64,000 nucleotides of DNA from Oscillospiraceae bacterium (GCA_015067565.1 SVMF01000015.1:1-64000); one strand, 5' to 3'. Positions 25,521-34,023 are shown, counted from the first letter of the stretch. Program-made: numbers and translations. The notes: generated by a model not told the origin, from the letters alone.

Positions 25521-27764
25521 TTACAGCTCCAGACTGATCTGCTTTTCTGCTGCGTCCTCATCCTTGATGAGTGCACCGGCCGCAGGAAGAGAACGTGTGC
25601 GATAACGGCTGAAATTGACGATGCCGCTCTGATCGGCGAGGACGGCACGGTGCACGAGCGCCTTGCGCTTGAGGGTCATTACGGCAACACCCTGCGTTGC
25701 GCGGGTCGTCTTGGGCACAAGCTGCGCTGTCGAGAAGATGAGCGCACGACCCTCGGTGGAGTACAGGGCGATCTGTGTTTCTTCCTTGAGCAGGAACACG
25801 GCTTTGAGGGCGCTGCGATCGGAATAGGCGCCTGTGAGCTTACGGCGGTTGGACTTGGTCTGATAGGCCGACAGCTCGACCTTAGCGACCTTGCCGTTTT
25901 CAAAGACGAACAGGACATTGCCCGTATAATCGCCGGGGAAGCAGACCTCAAGGACATTCTCGCCCTCGTCGAAGCCGAGCTTGCTGGGCAGGTAGTCTCC
26001 CAACAAGGAGGCCTTGCTGTCATCAAAATCGGCACAGCGGGCCTTGTAGACCTGCTGCTTGTCGGTGAAGACCATGATCTCGGAGGAATTGGTGGTTTCC
26101 AGGGAGAACTTGAGCTCGTCTCCCTCCTTAAACTTCTGCTCGCCTGACATGCGCAGTGATTGCGGTGTGATCTTCTTGAAATAACCCTCGCGGGAAATAA
26201 AGACGGTCACGGGGTAGTCGGGGATGGGTTCCTCCTCGGCCTCCTCGGTTTCCTCGCTGCCGTAGACGATGCCGGTGCGGCGGTCAGTGCCGTACTTCGC
26301 GGCGATGGCCTCGAGCTCCTTGATGATGATATTTCGAACCTTCTTTTCGCTCTTGAGGATCTCCTCGAGCTGCTCGATCTCGTCGACCAGCGTTTCGACC
26401 TCGGCGGTACGCTTGAGGATATATTCCTTGTTGATGTTGCGCAGCTTGATCTCTGCGACGTATTCTGCCTGCAGCTTGTCGATGCCAAAGCCGATCATCA
26501 AATTTGGAACGACCTCGGCCTCACTTTCGGTCTCGCGGATGATTCGAATGGCCTTGTCGATGTCGAGCAAGATGCGCTTCAGACCCTTGAGCAGATGCAG
26601 CTTGTCGGCCTTTTTCTGCTTTTGGTAGTAGACTCTGCGGCGTACGCAGTCGGTTCGCCATGCCGTCCATTCCTCGATGATCTCACGCACACCCAAGACT
26701 TTCGGCATACCGGCGATCAGGAGATTGAAGTTGCAGCCGAAGCTGTCGCTCAGCGGCGTAGCCTTCATGAGCTTCTGCATCAGCTTCTCAGGATCGACAC
26801 CGCGCTTGAGGTCGATGGTCAGCTTCAGACCTGACAGATCGGTCTCGTCACGCATATCCGAAATCTCACGGATCTTGCCTGCCTTGATCAGCTCGGAAAC
26901 CTTGTCTATGATGGCCTCGGTTGTGGTGGTGTAGGGGATCTCGTAAATCTCGATGAGGTTGCCCTCCTTGAGATAGCGCCAGCGGGCGCGCAGCTTGACG
27001 CTGCCGCGGCCGGTGCGATAGATCTCCTCCATCTGCTGTGCGTTGTACAGGATTTCGCCGCCCGTGGAAAAATCGGGTGCAGGCATCAGACCCAGAAGAT
27101 CGCAATCGGGATTGCGGATCCATGCGGCGGTTGCGGCGCAGACCTCGCGCAGGTTGAACGAGCAGATGTTGCTCGCCATGCCGACAGCAATGCCCATGTT
27201 GGCTGAGACCAGCACATTCGGAAATACGGTGGGCAGAAGGGTTGGCTCCTGCATGGTGCCGTCGTAGTTGTCAACAAAATCCACCGTTTGCTCGTCGATC
27301 TCACCGAAGATCTCGTGGCAGATCGGCTCGAGCTTTGCCTCGGTGTAACGTGAGGCGGCATAGGCCATATCACGGGAGAAGACCTTGCCGAAGTTGCCCT
27401 TGGAATCGATGAAGGGAACCAGAAGGGCCTCATGGCCTCGGGCCAGACGCACCATTGTTTCGTAGATCGCTGCATCACCGTGCGGATTCAGGCGCATGGT
27501 TTGGCCGACGATGTTGGCGGATTTGGTTTTCGGGCCGGAAAGCAGGCCCATTTTGTACATGGTGTACAGAAGCTTGCGGTGAGAGGGTTTGAAACCGTCG
27601 ATCTCGGGGATCGCACGGGAGACAATGACACTCATCGCATAGGGCATATAGTTTGCGGTGAGGGTTTCGGTGATGGGCTGCTCCAAGACCTCGGCGCGTA
27701 AACCTTGCACGCGTGAGGTGTCGATTTTCTTTTTTACTTCAGAATCTTTTTTCTTTCGTGCCAT
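25521..27764 (-). CDS. parC: Topoisomerase IV (type IIA) subunit A
   Basis: DNA breakage-reunion subunit that passes one duplex through another; decatenates chromosomes. 747 residues. The catalytic tyrosine is Y140 in AASRYTEA, after the winged-helix segment KPSHRKLLYTMY. The C-terminal third is a short beta-pinwheel lacking the GyrA box, so topoisomerase IV rather than gyrase. At the quinolone-contact positions it has alanine (A98 in NPHGDAAIYE) and glutamate (E102), where sensitive enzymes usually have serine and an acidic residue. Lies 290 bases after parE with repeat element B between. Confidence 0.9.
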   Translation of the reverse strand: MARKKKDSEVKKKIDTSRVQGLRAEVLEQPITETLTANYMPYAMSVIVSRAIPEIDGFKPSHRKLLYTMYKMGLLSGPKTKSANIVGQTMRLNPHGDAAIYETMVRLARGHEALLVPFIDSKGNFGKVFSRDMAYAASRYTEAKLEPICHEIFGEIDEQTVDFVDNYDGTMQEPTLLPTVFPNVLVSANMGIAVGMASNICSFNLREVCAATAAWIRNPDCDLLGLMPAPDFSTGGEILYNAQQMEEIYRTGRGSVKLRARWRYLKEGNLIEIYEIPYTTTTEAIIDKVSELIKAGKIREISDMRDETDLSGLKLTIDLKRGVDPEKLMQKLMKATPLSDSFGCNFNLLIAGMPKVLGVREIIEEWTAWRTDCVRRRVYYQKQKKADKLHLLKGLKRILLDIDKAIRIIRETESEAEVVPNLMIGFGIDKLQAEYVAEIKLRNINKEYILKRTAEVETLVDEIEQLEEILKSEKKVRNIIIKELEAIAAKYGTDRRTGIVYGSEETEEAEEEPIPDYPVTVFISREGYFKKITPQSLRMSGEQKFKEGDELKFSLETTNSSEIMVFTDKQQVYKARCADFDDSKASLLGDYLPSKLGFDEGENVLEVCFPGDYTGNVLFVFENGKVAKVELSAYQTKSNRRKLTGAYSDRSALKAVFLLKEETQIALYSTEGRALIFSTAQLVPKTTRATQGVAVMTLKRKALVHRAVLADQSGIVNFSRYRTRSLPAAGALIKDEDAAEKQISLEL

Positions 27765-27848
27765 ATATAACTTCCTTCTCCATAAACGGAAAGAATTGTC
27801 TTTGGTGAATGACTAAGAGTGAATGGTGTAGGTATCTGCTTCGCAGAT

Positions 27849-28047
27849 AAATTCTAATTTAGCGCTCTGATTACCGTTTTACACTGTAGGGGGCATGCCC
27901 CTCCCACGCGGTAAACGCTACAATTTCGCCAAAAACTCCCATAAAAACGAAATGTTTTTCTGCCGGTTGAGGCATGCCTCAACCCTACAAGGCGCGCCAA
28001 GGATGTCGCGCGCTACGGGTGCGTGCGTCAACGCCAAATTAGAATTT
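27849..28047. repeat. Intergenic repeat element B (199 bp) between parE and parC
   Basis: Same plan as element A: a 12-bp outer inverted repeat (AAATTCTAATTT at 27849 with AAATTAGAATTT at 28036), a left GTAGGG/GGGGCATGCCCC dyad (27886-27901) and the shared 20-bp palindrome GGTTGAGGCATGCCTCAACC (27965-27984). About 30 bases around this palindrome are identical in A and B. The outer arms differ between A and B by changes that preserve pairing (CCG/CGG against CTA/TAG). Confidence 0.75.
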
Positions 28048-28054
28048 GTACAAT

Positions 28055-30037
28055 TTACGAAAGATCTGCCAGGTCTAAATACTGGCTGCCGTTTTCTGCG
28101 ATATAGTCCTTACGGCCTACCAAATTATCGCCAAGCAGGAGGTCAAAATAGATTGCAGTCTTTTCTGCATCCTCGGGCATGACCTTGATCAGGCGGCGGG
28201 TCTCGGGATTCATGGTCGTCAGCGCCATCATCTCGGGCTCATTTTCGCCCAAGCCCTTGCTGCGGGAGATGGTGCATTTCTGTTCACCGATGCGCTTGAG
28301 AATGTCGGTCTTTTCTGCCTCTGAATAGGCAAACCAGGTCTTGTCCTTGGTGTTGATCTCAAACAGCGGCGACTCGGCGATATAAACATAACCTTCCCGG
28401 ATGAGGGTTGGCACCAAACGGTAGAGCATGGTCAGAATCAGCGTACGGATCTGGAAGCCGTCGACATCGGCATCGGTGCAGATGACGATCTTGTTCCAGC
28501 GCAGGGCATCCAGATCGAAGGTGGCCAGATCCTTGACGTGCTTGTCCTTGACCTCGACACCGCAGCCCATGACACGCAGCAGATCGGTGATGATCTCACT
28601 TTTGAAGATTCGGCCGTAGTCGGCCTTCAGACAGTTGAGGATCTTGCCCCGGACGGGCATGATGCCCTGGAATTCGGCATCTCTGGAGAGCTTGACCGAG
28701 CCCATGGCGCTGTCACCCTCGACGATGTACAGCTCGCGCTTGCTTGCATCGCGGCTGCGGCAGTCGACAAATTTCTGCACACGATTGGAAATGTCCAGCG
28801 AGCCGGAAAGCTTTTTCTTGACCGAAACTCTTGCGTGCTCGGCACTCTCGCGGCTGCGCTTGTTGACCAGAACCTGATCGGCGATCTTGTCGGCCTCGGC
28901 CTTGTTTTCGATGAAATAGACCTGCAGGCGACTGCGGAAGAACTCCGTCATTGCCTCCTGGACAAATTTATTGGTGATCGATTTCTTGGTCTGATTTTCA
29001 TAGGAGGTCTGCGTGGAGAAGCAATTGGTGATCAGAACGAGGCAGTCGGCTACGTCCTGATAGGTGATCTTCGACTCGTTCTTGGTGTACTTGCCGGTCT
29101 GCTTCAGGTAGGCATCGATGGCATAGACGAAGGCATTTCTTGTAGCTTTGTCGGGGGAGCCTCCGTATTCGAGCCAGGAGGAGTTGTGATAATATTCCTG
29201 ACGACTGACATTGCGGGAGAAGCACAAGATGGCGCTCATCTTGACCTTGTACTCGGGGCGATCGTCGCGGTCGCGGCCTTTTCGCTCGGCCTCCCACAGC
29301 TGCGGCATGGTGAAGGAATTGCCCTCGGTCAGTTCGTTGATATAGTCAACGATGCCGTTCTCGTAGAGAAATTCCGTGGTCTCGAATTTGCCTCCGACCT
29401 GGTTACGGAAGCGGAAGGTGACACCTGCGTTGATGGCAGCCTGACGCTTGATCACGTCCAGATAATACTCGGCAGGAATATCGATGTCAGTGAAAACCTC
29501 CAGATCGGGCTTCCAATGAAACAGAGAACCTGTCTTTTTGCGATCGGCGGGTTCCTTCTTCATTTCGCCCACGATGTTGCCTTTTTCAAAGTGAAGGCTG
29601 TACTTGAAACCGTCACGGTAGATGCGCGCGTCGAAAAATTCCGAGGCATACTGCGTTGCGCAGGAGCCGAGGCCATTCAGACCGAGCGAGTATTCGTAAT
29701 TGTTGCCGTCGTTGTTGTTGTACTTGCCGCCGGCATACATTTCACAAAAGACCAGCTCCCAGTTATAGCGCTGCTCCTTTTCGTTCCAGTCAACGGGGCA
29801 GCCACGGCCGAAGTCCTCGACCTCGATGCTCTTGTCTGCGTAGCGGGTGACGATGATCAGATCGCCGTGTCCCTCGCGTGCCTCGTCGATGGCATTTGAC
29901 AAGATCTCGAACACCGCATGCTCGCAGCCGACAAGGTCGTCCGAGCCAAAAATAACGCCCGGTCGCAGACGCACACGGTCGGCACCCTTTAAGGCGCTGA
30001 TGCTGTCGTTGCCATAAGTTTGTTGCTTTTTAGTCAT
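28055..30037 (-). CDS. parE: Topoisomerase IV (type IIA) subunit B
   Basis: ATPase subunit partnering parC. The 660 residues show the GHKL ATP site (EILSNAIDEAREG, VEDFGRGCPVDWNEKE, LGLNGLGSCATQYAS) and the transducer domain. The TOPRIM domain carries YIVEGDSAMGS and ICTDADVDGFQIRTL, with the catalytic EGDSA glutamate and DADVD acidic cluster. The MTKKQQTYG start is chosen with AGGA seven bases upstream. It has its own promoter at 30089-30117 and lies upstream of parC and the YitT gene. Confidence 0.92.
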   Translation of the reverse strand: MTKKQQTYGNDSISALKGADRVRLRPGVIFGSDDLVGCEHAVFEILSNAIDEAREGHGDLIIVTRYADKSIEVEDFGRGCPVDWNEKEQRYNWELVFCEMYAGGKYNNNDGNNYEYSLGLNGLGSCATQYASEFFDARIYRDGFKYSLHFEKGNIVGEMKKEPADRKKTGSLFHWKPDLEVFTDIDIPAEYYLDVIKRQAAINAGVTFRFRNQVGGKFETTEFLYENGIVDYINELTEGNSFTMPQLWEAERKGRDRDDRPEYKVKMSAILCFSRNVSRQEYYHNSSWLEYGGSPDKATRNAFVYAIDAYLKQTGKYTKNESKITYQDVADCLVLITNCFSTQTSYENQTKKSITNKFVQEAMTEFFRSRLQVYFIENKAEADKIADQVLVNKRSRESAEHARVSVKKKLSGSLDISNRVQKFVDCRSRDASKRELYIVEGDSAMGSVKLSRDAEFQGIMPVRGKILNCLKADYGRIFKSEIITDLLRVMGCGVEVKDKHVKDLATFDLDALRWNKIVICTDADVDGFQIRTLILTMLYRLVPTLIREGYVYIAESPLFEINTKDKTWFAYSEAEKTDILKRIGEQKCTISRSKGLGENEPEMMALTTMNPETRRLIKVMPEDAEKTAIYFDLLLGDNLVGRKDYIAENGSQYLDLADLS

Positions 30038-30088
30038 AATATTCCTCGCACAGTTTGTGTATTTTGAGTATAATATTCCACTATATAT

Positions 30089-30117
30089 AGTATAACCAAC
30101 TTTTTCTAAAAAGTCAA
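30089..30117 (-). promoter_or_regulatory. parE-parC promoter
   Basis: Minus strand TTGACT (30112-30117), 17-bp spacer, TATACT (30089-30094); about 50 bases before the parE start. It is back-to-back with the GH3 promoter. Confidence 0.7.
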
Positions 30118-30153
30118 GCAATCCGAAAGTTTGAGATTTTTTAATATAAGGAC

Positions 30154-30182
30154 TTGTATTTTTGCGGATTTTGCAATATAAT
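30154..30182 (+). promoter_or_regulatory. Promoter of the GH3-like gene
   Basis: TTGTAT (30154-30159), 17-bp spacer, perfect TATAAT (30177-30182); 35 bases before the start codon. Confidence 0.7.
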
Positions 30183-30217
30183 GATTAGGAATATGGATTT
30201 TGAGGAGGGCGAACGCA

Positions 30218-31477
30218 ATGCCCGAGAAAGAAAAACAAGCTTCGAGGAAAAAAAGGTCTAAAACAACACCGCTGCAAAAGATCGCGGTCGTGCTCTTCAC
30301 GCTCGTCGTGTGTGTGGTGACCTACATTGTCTATAAGGCTATGAACAGCGGTATGGGTCTGCCGGTCAACAATTTCGGCACGATCATCTCCGAGAAGACG
30401 ACCGCAACGCAGCCGACGCAAACGCAGCTGGTCGATCCGACTCAGCCGCCTCAGACCACGCAGCCGACCGAGACCACGCGCAATTTCTCCGACGAGGAGA
30501 TCGCAATGTTGTATATGAACGATATGACGCTTGAGGAAAAGATCTGGCAGCTGATGCTCGTGAGACCCGCGGCGGCCAATTCTCCCGACGGTGTGCAGCG
30601 CCCCGTCGGCGGCGTGTACTATGCGCCCGAGGACCTGACCGATGGCGCACAGCTTCCTGAGCAGCTTGAGCAGATGAGAACCAGCTATGAGATTCCGGTT
30701 CTGCTCGGGGTGAGCGAGGAGGGTGGCTCTGTGGCTCCTCTGAGCGCACTGGGCCTGACAGATCCGCTCGAGCCGATGGCGACCTACGGTGAAGCCGGGG
30801 ATGAGCAGGCGGTCTATGACTTCAGTCTGAAGCTCGGCCAGAAGCTCTCCGAGCTTGGCTTCCACTTTAACCTTGCTCCCGTGGCAGATACGGTCAACTG
30901 GTACCCTGAGGATGTCGGAGACCGTTCCTTCAGCACCGATGTCGATGTCGCAGCCAAGATGGTCTCGCAGTCCGTCAAGGCTATGGGCGAGGGCGGCACG
31001 ATCGCCTGCCTGAAGCACTTCCCGAATCTTGGAAGCAGCGCGACCGATGGCACAAACGATATTTCCTGGAGGCCGTATGCCAACTTCAGAGAGACGGACT
31101 TTGTACCCTTCCGTGCCGGTATTGAGGCAGGGGCACAGATGGTTCTGGTGTCGAACATGATGGCGCCGGATATGACCAACGGCGTGTATATGCCGTGCTG
31201 TATGTCGGAGAATATCGTGAACAATATCCTGCGTAGTGAGCTTGGCTTCAAGGGTGTGGTGATCTCTGACGACCAGAGCGGTCGTACCGATGCGGAGGCC
31301 TTTGTTTCCATCATCCGGGCCGGCTGCGATATGATCCTGATGCCCGCCGATGCACAGGCAGCCTTCGATGCCATCATCGCGGCGGTGCGTGACGGCTCGT
31401 TGAGCGAAGAGCGTATTAACGAGAGCGTGTATCGTATCCTGCTGATGAAGTGCGGTGCAAACATCATCGTTGAATAA
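30218..31477 (+). CDS. Membrane-anchored glycoside hydrolase family 3-like protein
   Basis: 419 residues. A cytosolic basic tail (KQASRKKRSK) leads into one membrane helix (about 21-42) and a Thr/Gln/Pro-rich linker, so the domain lies outside the cell. The rest is the GH3 barrel of NagZ-type beta-N-acetylhexosaminidases: MTLEEKIWQLMLV, LLGVSEEGG, HFNLAPVADT, and KHFPNLGSS in place of the usual KHFPGHGDT. The nucleophile motif GVVISDDQ is intact. The acid/base histidine of the canonical D-x-H dyad is not evident: its loop reads TDGTNDISW. It may be altered in activity. Start chosen from GAGGAGGG eight bases upstream. Confidence 0.82.
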   Translation: MPEKEKQASRKKRSKTTPLQKIAVVLFTLVVCVVTYIVYKAMNSGMGLPVNNFGTIISEKTTATQPTQTQLVDPTQPPQTTQPTETTRNFSDEEIAMLYMNDMTLEEKIWQLMLVRPAAANSPDGVQRPVGGVYYAPEDLTDGAQLPEQLEQMRTSYEIPVLLGVSEEGGSVAPLSALGLTDPLEPMATYGEAGDEQAVYDFSLKLGQKLSELGFHFNLAPVADTVNWYPEDVGDRSFSTDVDVAAKMVSQSVKAMGEGGTIACLKHFPNLGSSATDGTNDISWRPYANFRETDFVPFRAGIEAGAQMVLVSNMMAPDMTNGVYMPCCMSENIVNNILRSELGFKGVVISDDQSGRTDAEAFVSIIRAGCDMILMPADAQAAFDAIIAAVRDGSLSEERINESVYRILLMKCGANIIVE

Positions 31478-31482
31478 GAAAA

Positions 31483-31510
31483 AAGCATTCCCGAGTAATC
31501 GGGAATGCTT
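31483..31510 (+). terminator. Terminator hairpin of the GH3-like gene, cut off from its T-run
   Basis: A 12-bp stem AAGCATTCCCGA with TCGGGAATGCTT around GTAA, six bases after the GH3 stop. The expected T-run is replaced by the start of the 176-bp repeat. An identical hairpin with a seven-T tail lies on the far side of that repeat. Confidence 0.7.
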
Positions 31511-31686
31511 CAGACTGTCGAAAAACGATAGTCTTGTCATTGCGAGACCGCCGAATAGGCGGTCGTGGCAATCTCGAAAGTTTGATTTTTATCTTTCTTT
31601 CGGTAGAATAGCAAACTTTCAGCACGAGATCGCCACGTCGCTGCGCTCCTCGCGATGACACGATAAGAACTTTTTTGACACGCTCA
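31511..31686. mobile_element. 176-bp MITE-like repeat, copy 1
   Basis: Non-coding. It differs from copy 2 (38956-39131) at only three positions. Long imperfect inverted repeats run through it: GTCATTGCGAG against CTCGCGATGAC and CGTGGCAATCTCG against CGAGATCGCCACG. It also has an internal GACCGCC/GGCGGTC hairpin and ends ACTGTCGAAAAA / TTTTTTGACAC. No transposase. The GTCATTGCGAG core belongs to a repeat type I recall as widespread in bacteria. Direct 27-bp copies of the GH3 terminator hairpin flank it. Confidence 0.85.
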
Positions 31687-31717
31687 GCATTCCCGAGTAA
31701 TCGGGAATGCTTTTTTT
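31686..31717. terminator. Intact terminator between convergent GH3-like and serpin genes
   Basis: Stem AGCATTCCCGA with TCGGGAATGCT around GTAA, followed by TTTTTTT. Serves the plus-strand gene; the serpin gene ends 12 bases further on the opposite strand. Confidence 0.85.
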
Positions 31718-31728
31718 GAGCACGGTTG

Positions 31729-32973
31729 TTATGCAACGGAATTGACGGCACCCAGGAAAATGAAGCATCCGTTTACGTTGTCATAGATGCCCATCACGAA
31801 CGGACGGTCGAGGGTGACGGACTTCTGCATCAGCGGAATGCCTTTGTACATAATCTCTACGCTTGTAGCGGCGCCGGCCTGCGTGCCCTTGGGATTGACG
31901 GACAGATAGGTCTGATGCACGACCTTGCCCAGCTTCAGCTCGGAGTTGCTCAGACGGCTGAAGTCTGCAGCATTGGAAAATGCATCGCTCATGCCCATGG
32001 CTGAGAGGATCTCGGAAAGCTCGGTCTTATATTCCAATTTGCATTGGGGCATCGAGGCGATAACATTCTCTTGACTTGCGTTTGCGATCGTCGAAAGCAG
32101 GCCCTCGCCACTCAGGGAGGCAAGATAATCAGCCATTGAAACGCCTTCGTTCGGCAGCAGGGCGACATAACTGTATCGGCCGCCCATGTAATCCTTCATG
32201 AAGCCGGTGGCCAGCGCATCTTGCAGGTAGCGGTTCTCGGTCGAGTGCATCATGCTGACGGTCTGCTCTCCGCTTGCGGCATGGAAGATGCCGTCGGAAA
32301 CGGAGGTGGAAAAATACTCCTTTTCCCAGTCGGCATCGAAGGTCAGCGCATTGAGCAGATACATCACGGCCATGGGGTCGATCTTGTCGAGCAGTTTTTC
32401 AATGCGGCCGTTTGTGTGCTCGCTGACCCAAGCGTTGATGTCTTCGAGGGTCTTTGCGTCAAAATCCGCTCCGTAAGCACCCGCACCGTAGTAGCTTGCG
32501 TTGGTCTGCAGGAAGTCGGCTTTCGGTGCAAACGAGGTGTTGTGGCGGAACCAGATGGAGTTTGCACAGAGGATCTCCTCTCCTGCACGGCTTGAGAGCG
32601 TGTACAGATAGTCGTTGAGCTCGTCGGCGCTCATCCCCAGAACATTTTGCATTTGCTCCAGGGTCTGTGCGTCGGCACCGTTGGCGGTCATGGCCAGTGC
32701 CATATAGACGCTGTACGGAGAGAGGATGCAGTTTTCGCCGCTGTAGCTGTTTTGCAGCAGGCTGACAGCAAAATCGGCAGCGGCCTGTGCATGCTGCGCC
32801 GAAGGATCCTGCGCGGATACGGCCATCGGCTGAACATCCCTCATAAAATCAACCGTGCCGAGGGCACTGAGGGTGATCTCGTCGGTTTGCGTGGTTTGTG
32901 CCTCCTGTGCGGCACAGCCAAAGAGCTGCAGGGACATGACTGCAAGTAAAATGATCGACCAAAATGTCTTCAT
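31729..32973 (-). CDS. Lipoprotein serpin (serine protease inhibitor family)
   Basis: 414 residues. A signal peptide with lipobox LFGC (C20) makes it a surface lipoprotein. The remainder is a full serpin fold: ILSPYSVYMALAMTANGA, LCANSIWFR, LLNALTFDADWEKEYF and the C-terminal DRPFVMGIYDNVNGCFIFLGAV. The reactive-loop hinge NPKGTQAGAATSVEI has the small residues (G, A, A, T) needed for loop insertion, so it should be inhibitory. The target protease cannot be read from sequence. AGGAGA precedes the ATG. Bacterial serpins are sporadic and often found in gut species, where host or bacterial proteases are plausible targets. Confidence 0.93.
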   Translation of the reverse strand: MKTFWSIILLAVMSLQLFGCAAQEAQTTQTDEITLSALGTVDFMRDVQPMAVSAQDPSAQHAQAAADFAVSLLQNSYSGENCILSPYSVYMALAMTANGADAQTLEQMQNVLGMSADELNDYLYTLSSRAGEEILCANSIWFRHNTSFAPKADFLQTNASYYGAGAYGADFDAKTLEDINAWVSEHTNGRIEKLLDKIDPMAVMYLLNALTFDADWEKEYFSTSVSDGIFHAASGEQTVSMMHSTENRYLQDALATGFMKDYMGGRYSYVALLPNEGVSMADYLASLSGEGLLSTIANASQENVIASMPQCKLEYKTELSEILSAMGMSDAFSNAADFSRLSNSELKLGKVVHQTYLSVNPKGTQAGAATSVEIMYKGIPLMQKSVTLDRPFVMGIYDNVNGCFIFLGAVNSVA

Positions 32974-33045
32974 AAAAACATCTCCTTTGTTTGGGATCTG
33001 ATGATTTGACGGTGAAACATTCCAAAGGTTCCCAATGTTTGAAAA

Positions 33046-33075
33046 AATCCAAGCCGGGGATGGCTTGGATTTTTA
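33046..33075 (-). terminator. Terminator of the phosphatidyltransferase/zinc-ribbon pair
   Basis: AAATCCAAGCC pairs with GGCTTGGATTT around a 6-base loop, with a T-run on the minus strand. It overlaps the stop codon of the zinc-ribbon gene. Confidence 0.85.
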
Positions 33076-33261
33076 TGTTCTTCTCAAAAAGATCTCGCCG
33101 CATTTGCGGCAGACGATCTTGGTTTGCCCGTGGCAGATCGGCACGGATTTGACCGCCCGACACGACGGACAGCGGAAATACCGCTTCTGCGGCCCATAGC
33201 GCAGACGGTTGCCGATGCGCTCCCTGCGCCGCAGCCAGAAGTCCGTGAAGCGCCGTCTCAT
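33073..33261 (-). CDS. Small zinc-ribbon protein coupled to the phosphatidyltransferase
   Basis: 62 residues. A strongly basic N-terminus (RRRFTDFWLRRRER) is followed by CPSC and CRKC pairs spaced as a zinc ribbon (CPSC...VCRKC). The ATG overlaps the stop of the upstream phosphatidyltransferase by four bases, and the shared terminator follows directly, which argues that it is a real coupled gene. Small basic zinc-ribbon proteins often bind RNA or ribosomes, but nothing here proves that. Confidence 0.75.
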   Translation of the reverse strand: MRRRFTDFWLRRRERIGNRLRYGPQKRYFRCPSCRAVKSVPICHGQTKIVCRKCGEIFLRRT

Positions 33262-33869
33262 GCGGCCTTACGCGCGTTGCGCGCCTCCTTGAGGATTTTG
33301 GCAAAGTACACGAAATACTTGCCAAACGACAGGAAAATCAGCGAAACGATCAGGATACTGTCTGCCAGAACGAACCAGTTCGGAGCGGCCATGCCAAACA
33401 CGGGTTTCCACAGAATCAGGGTTCCCATGGACAGGTAGATCACCATGGTACACAGCTTGCCGTACCAGCCGGCAGAGTAAACGCTGTGGGTTTTGCGAAG
33501 CGCCATCAGCGTCATAATGCCGATGACTAATTCCTTCATGACCAATGCGCCGATGACCCACCAGTATTTCGAGTCCAACAGGCACAGCAGAACGACCAGC
33601 TGCGTGAGCTTGTCAGCCACGGGATCGATGGCCTTGCCGAAGTCGGAGACCAGATGGAAGGTTCTTGCGATCCAGCCGTCGACCACATCCGTCACGCCCG
33701 ACAAAAACAGCACCAAAAACGACCATAGGGGATAGCCGTCTTCATAAAGGATCACGATCAGCGGGATCAAAAGCAGTCGCACAAAGCTTAAAATGTTGGG
33801 TAGTGTAAAGATTCGGTCAGTGTCGGCACGCTGGGCCTGCTCGATCTGCTGACGCTCGTTGTCACTCAT
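33258..33869 (-). CDS. pgsA: CDP-alcohol phosphatidyltransferase (PgsA-like)
   Basis: 203-residue membrane protein with the complete CDP-alcohol phosphotransferase signature: DVVDGWIAR followed by SDFGKAIDPVAD, supplying the four metal-binding aspartates. About five membrane helices. The likely product is phosphatidylglycerol phosphate, but cardiolipin or other head groups are possible. A cytosolic charged N-terminus (SDNERQQIEQAQ) precedes TLPNILSFVRLLLIP. The start has GGAGG nine bases upstream. A TATAAT lies about 45 bases upstream without a good -35 partner. Confidence 0.88.
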   Translation of the reverse strand: MSDNERQQIEQAQRADTDRIFTLPNILSFVRLLLIPLIVILYEDGYPLWSFLVLFLSGVTDVVDGWIARTFHLVSDFGKAIDPVADKLTQLVVLLCLLDSKYWWVIGALVMKELVIGIMTLMALRKTHSVYSAGWYGKLCTMVIYLSMGTLILWKPVFGMAAPNWFVLADSILIVSLIFLSFGKYFVYFAKILKEARNARKAA

Positions 33870-33970
33870 AGTATCGCCTCCGAGGGAATTGTACCCATCT
33901 TTCTGCTGCAATTATAATATACGAATATCAACGCAACATCAATTTTAGATGAATTTTTGTTGATTTTTCT

Positions 33971-33998
33971 TTGCAACGGCCGCACAATATGATATACT
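33971..33998 (+). promoter_or_regulatory. Promoter of the two-component system
   Basis: TTGCAA (33971-33976), 16-bp spacer, TATACT (33993-33998), about 25 bases before the response regulator start. Confidence 0.55.
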
Positions 33999-34023
33999 GT
34001 GTGGGAAGAAAGGAGGCGGTGTC

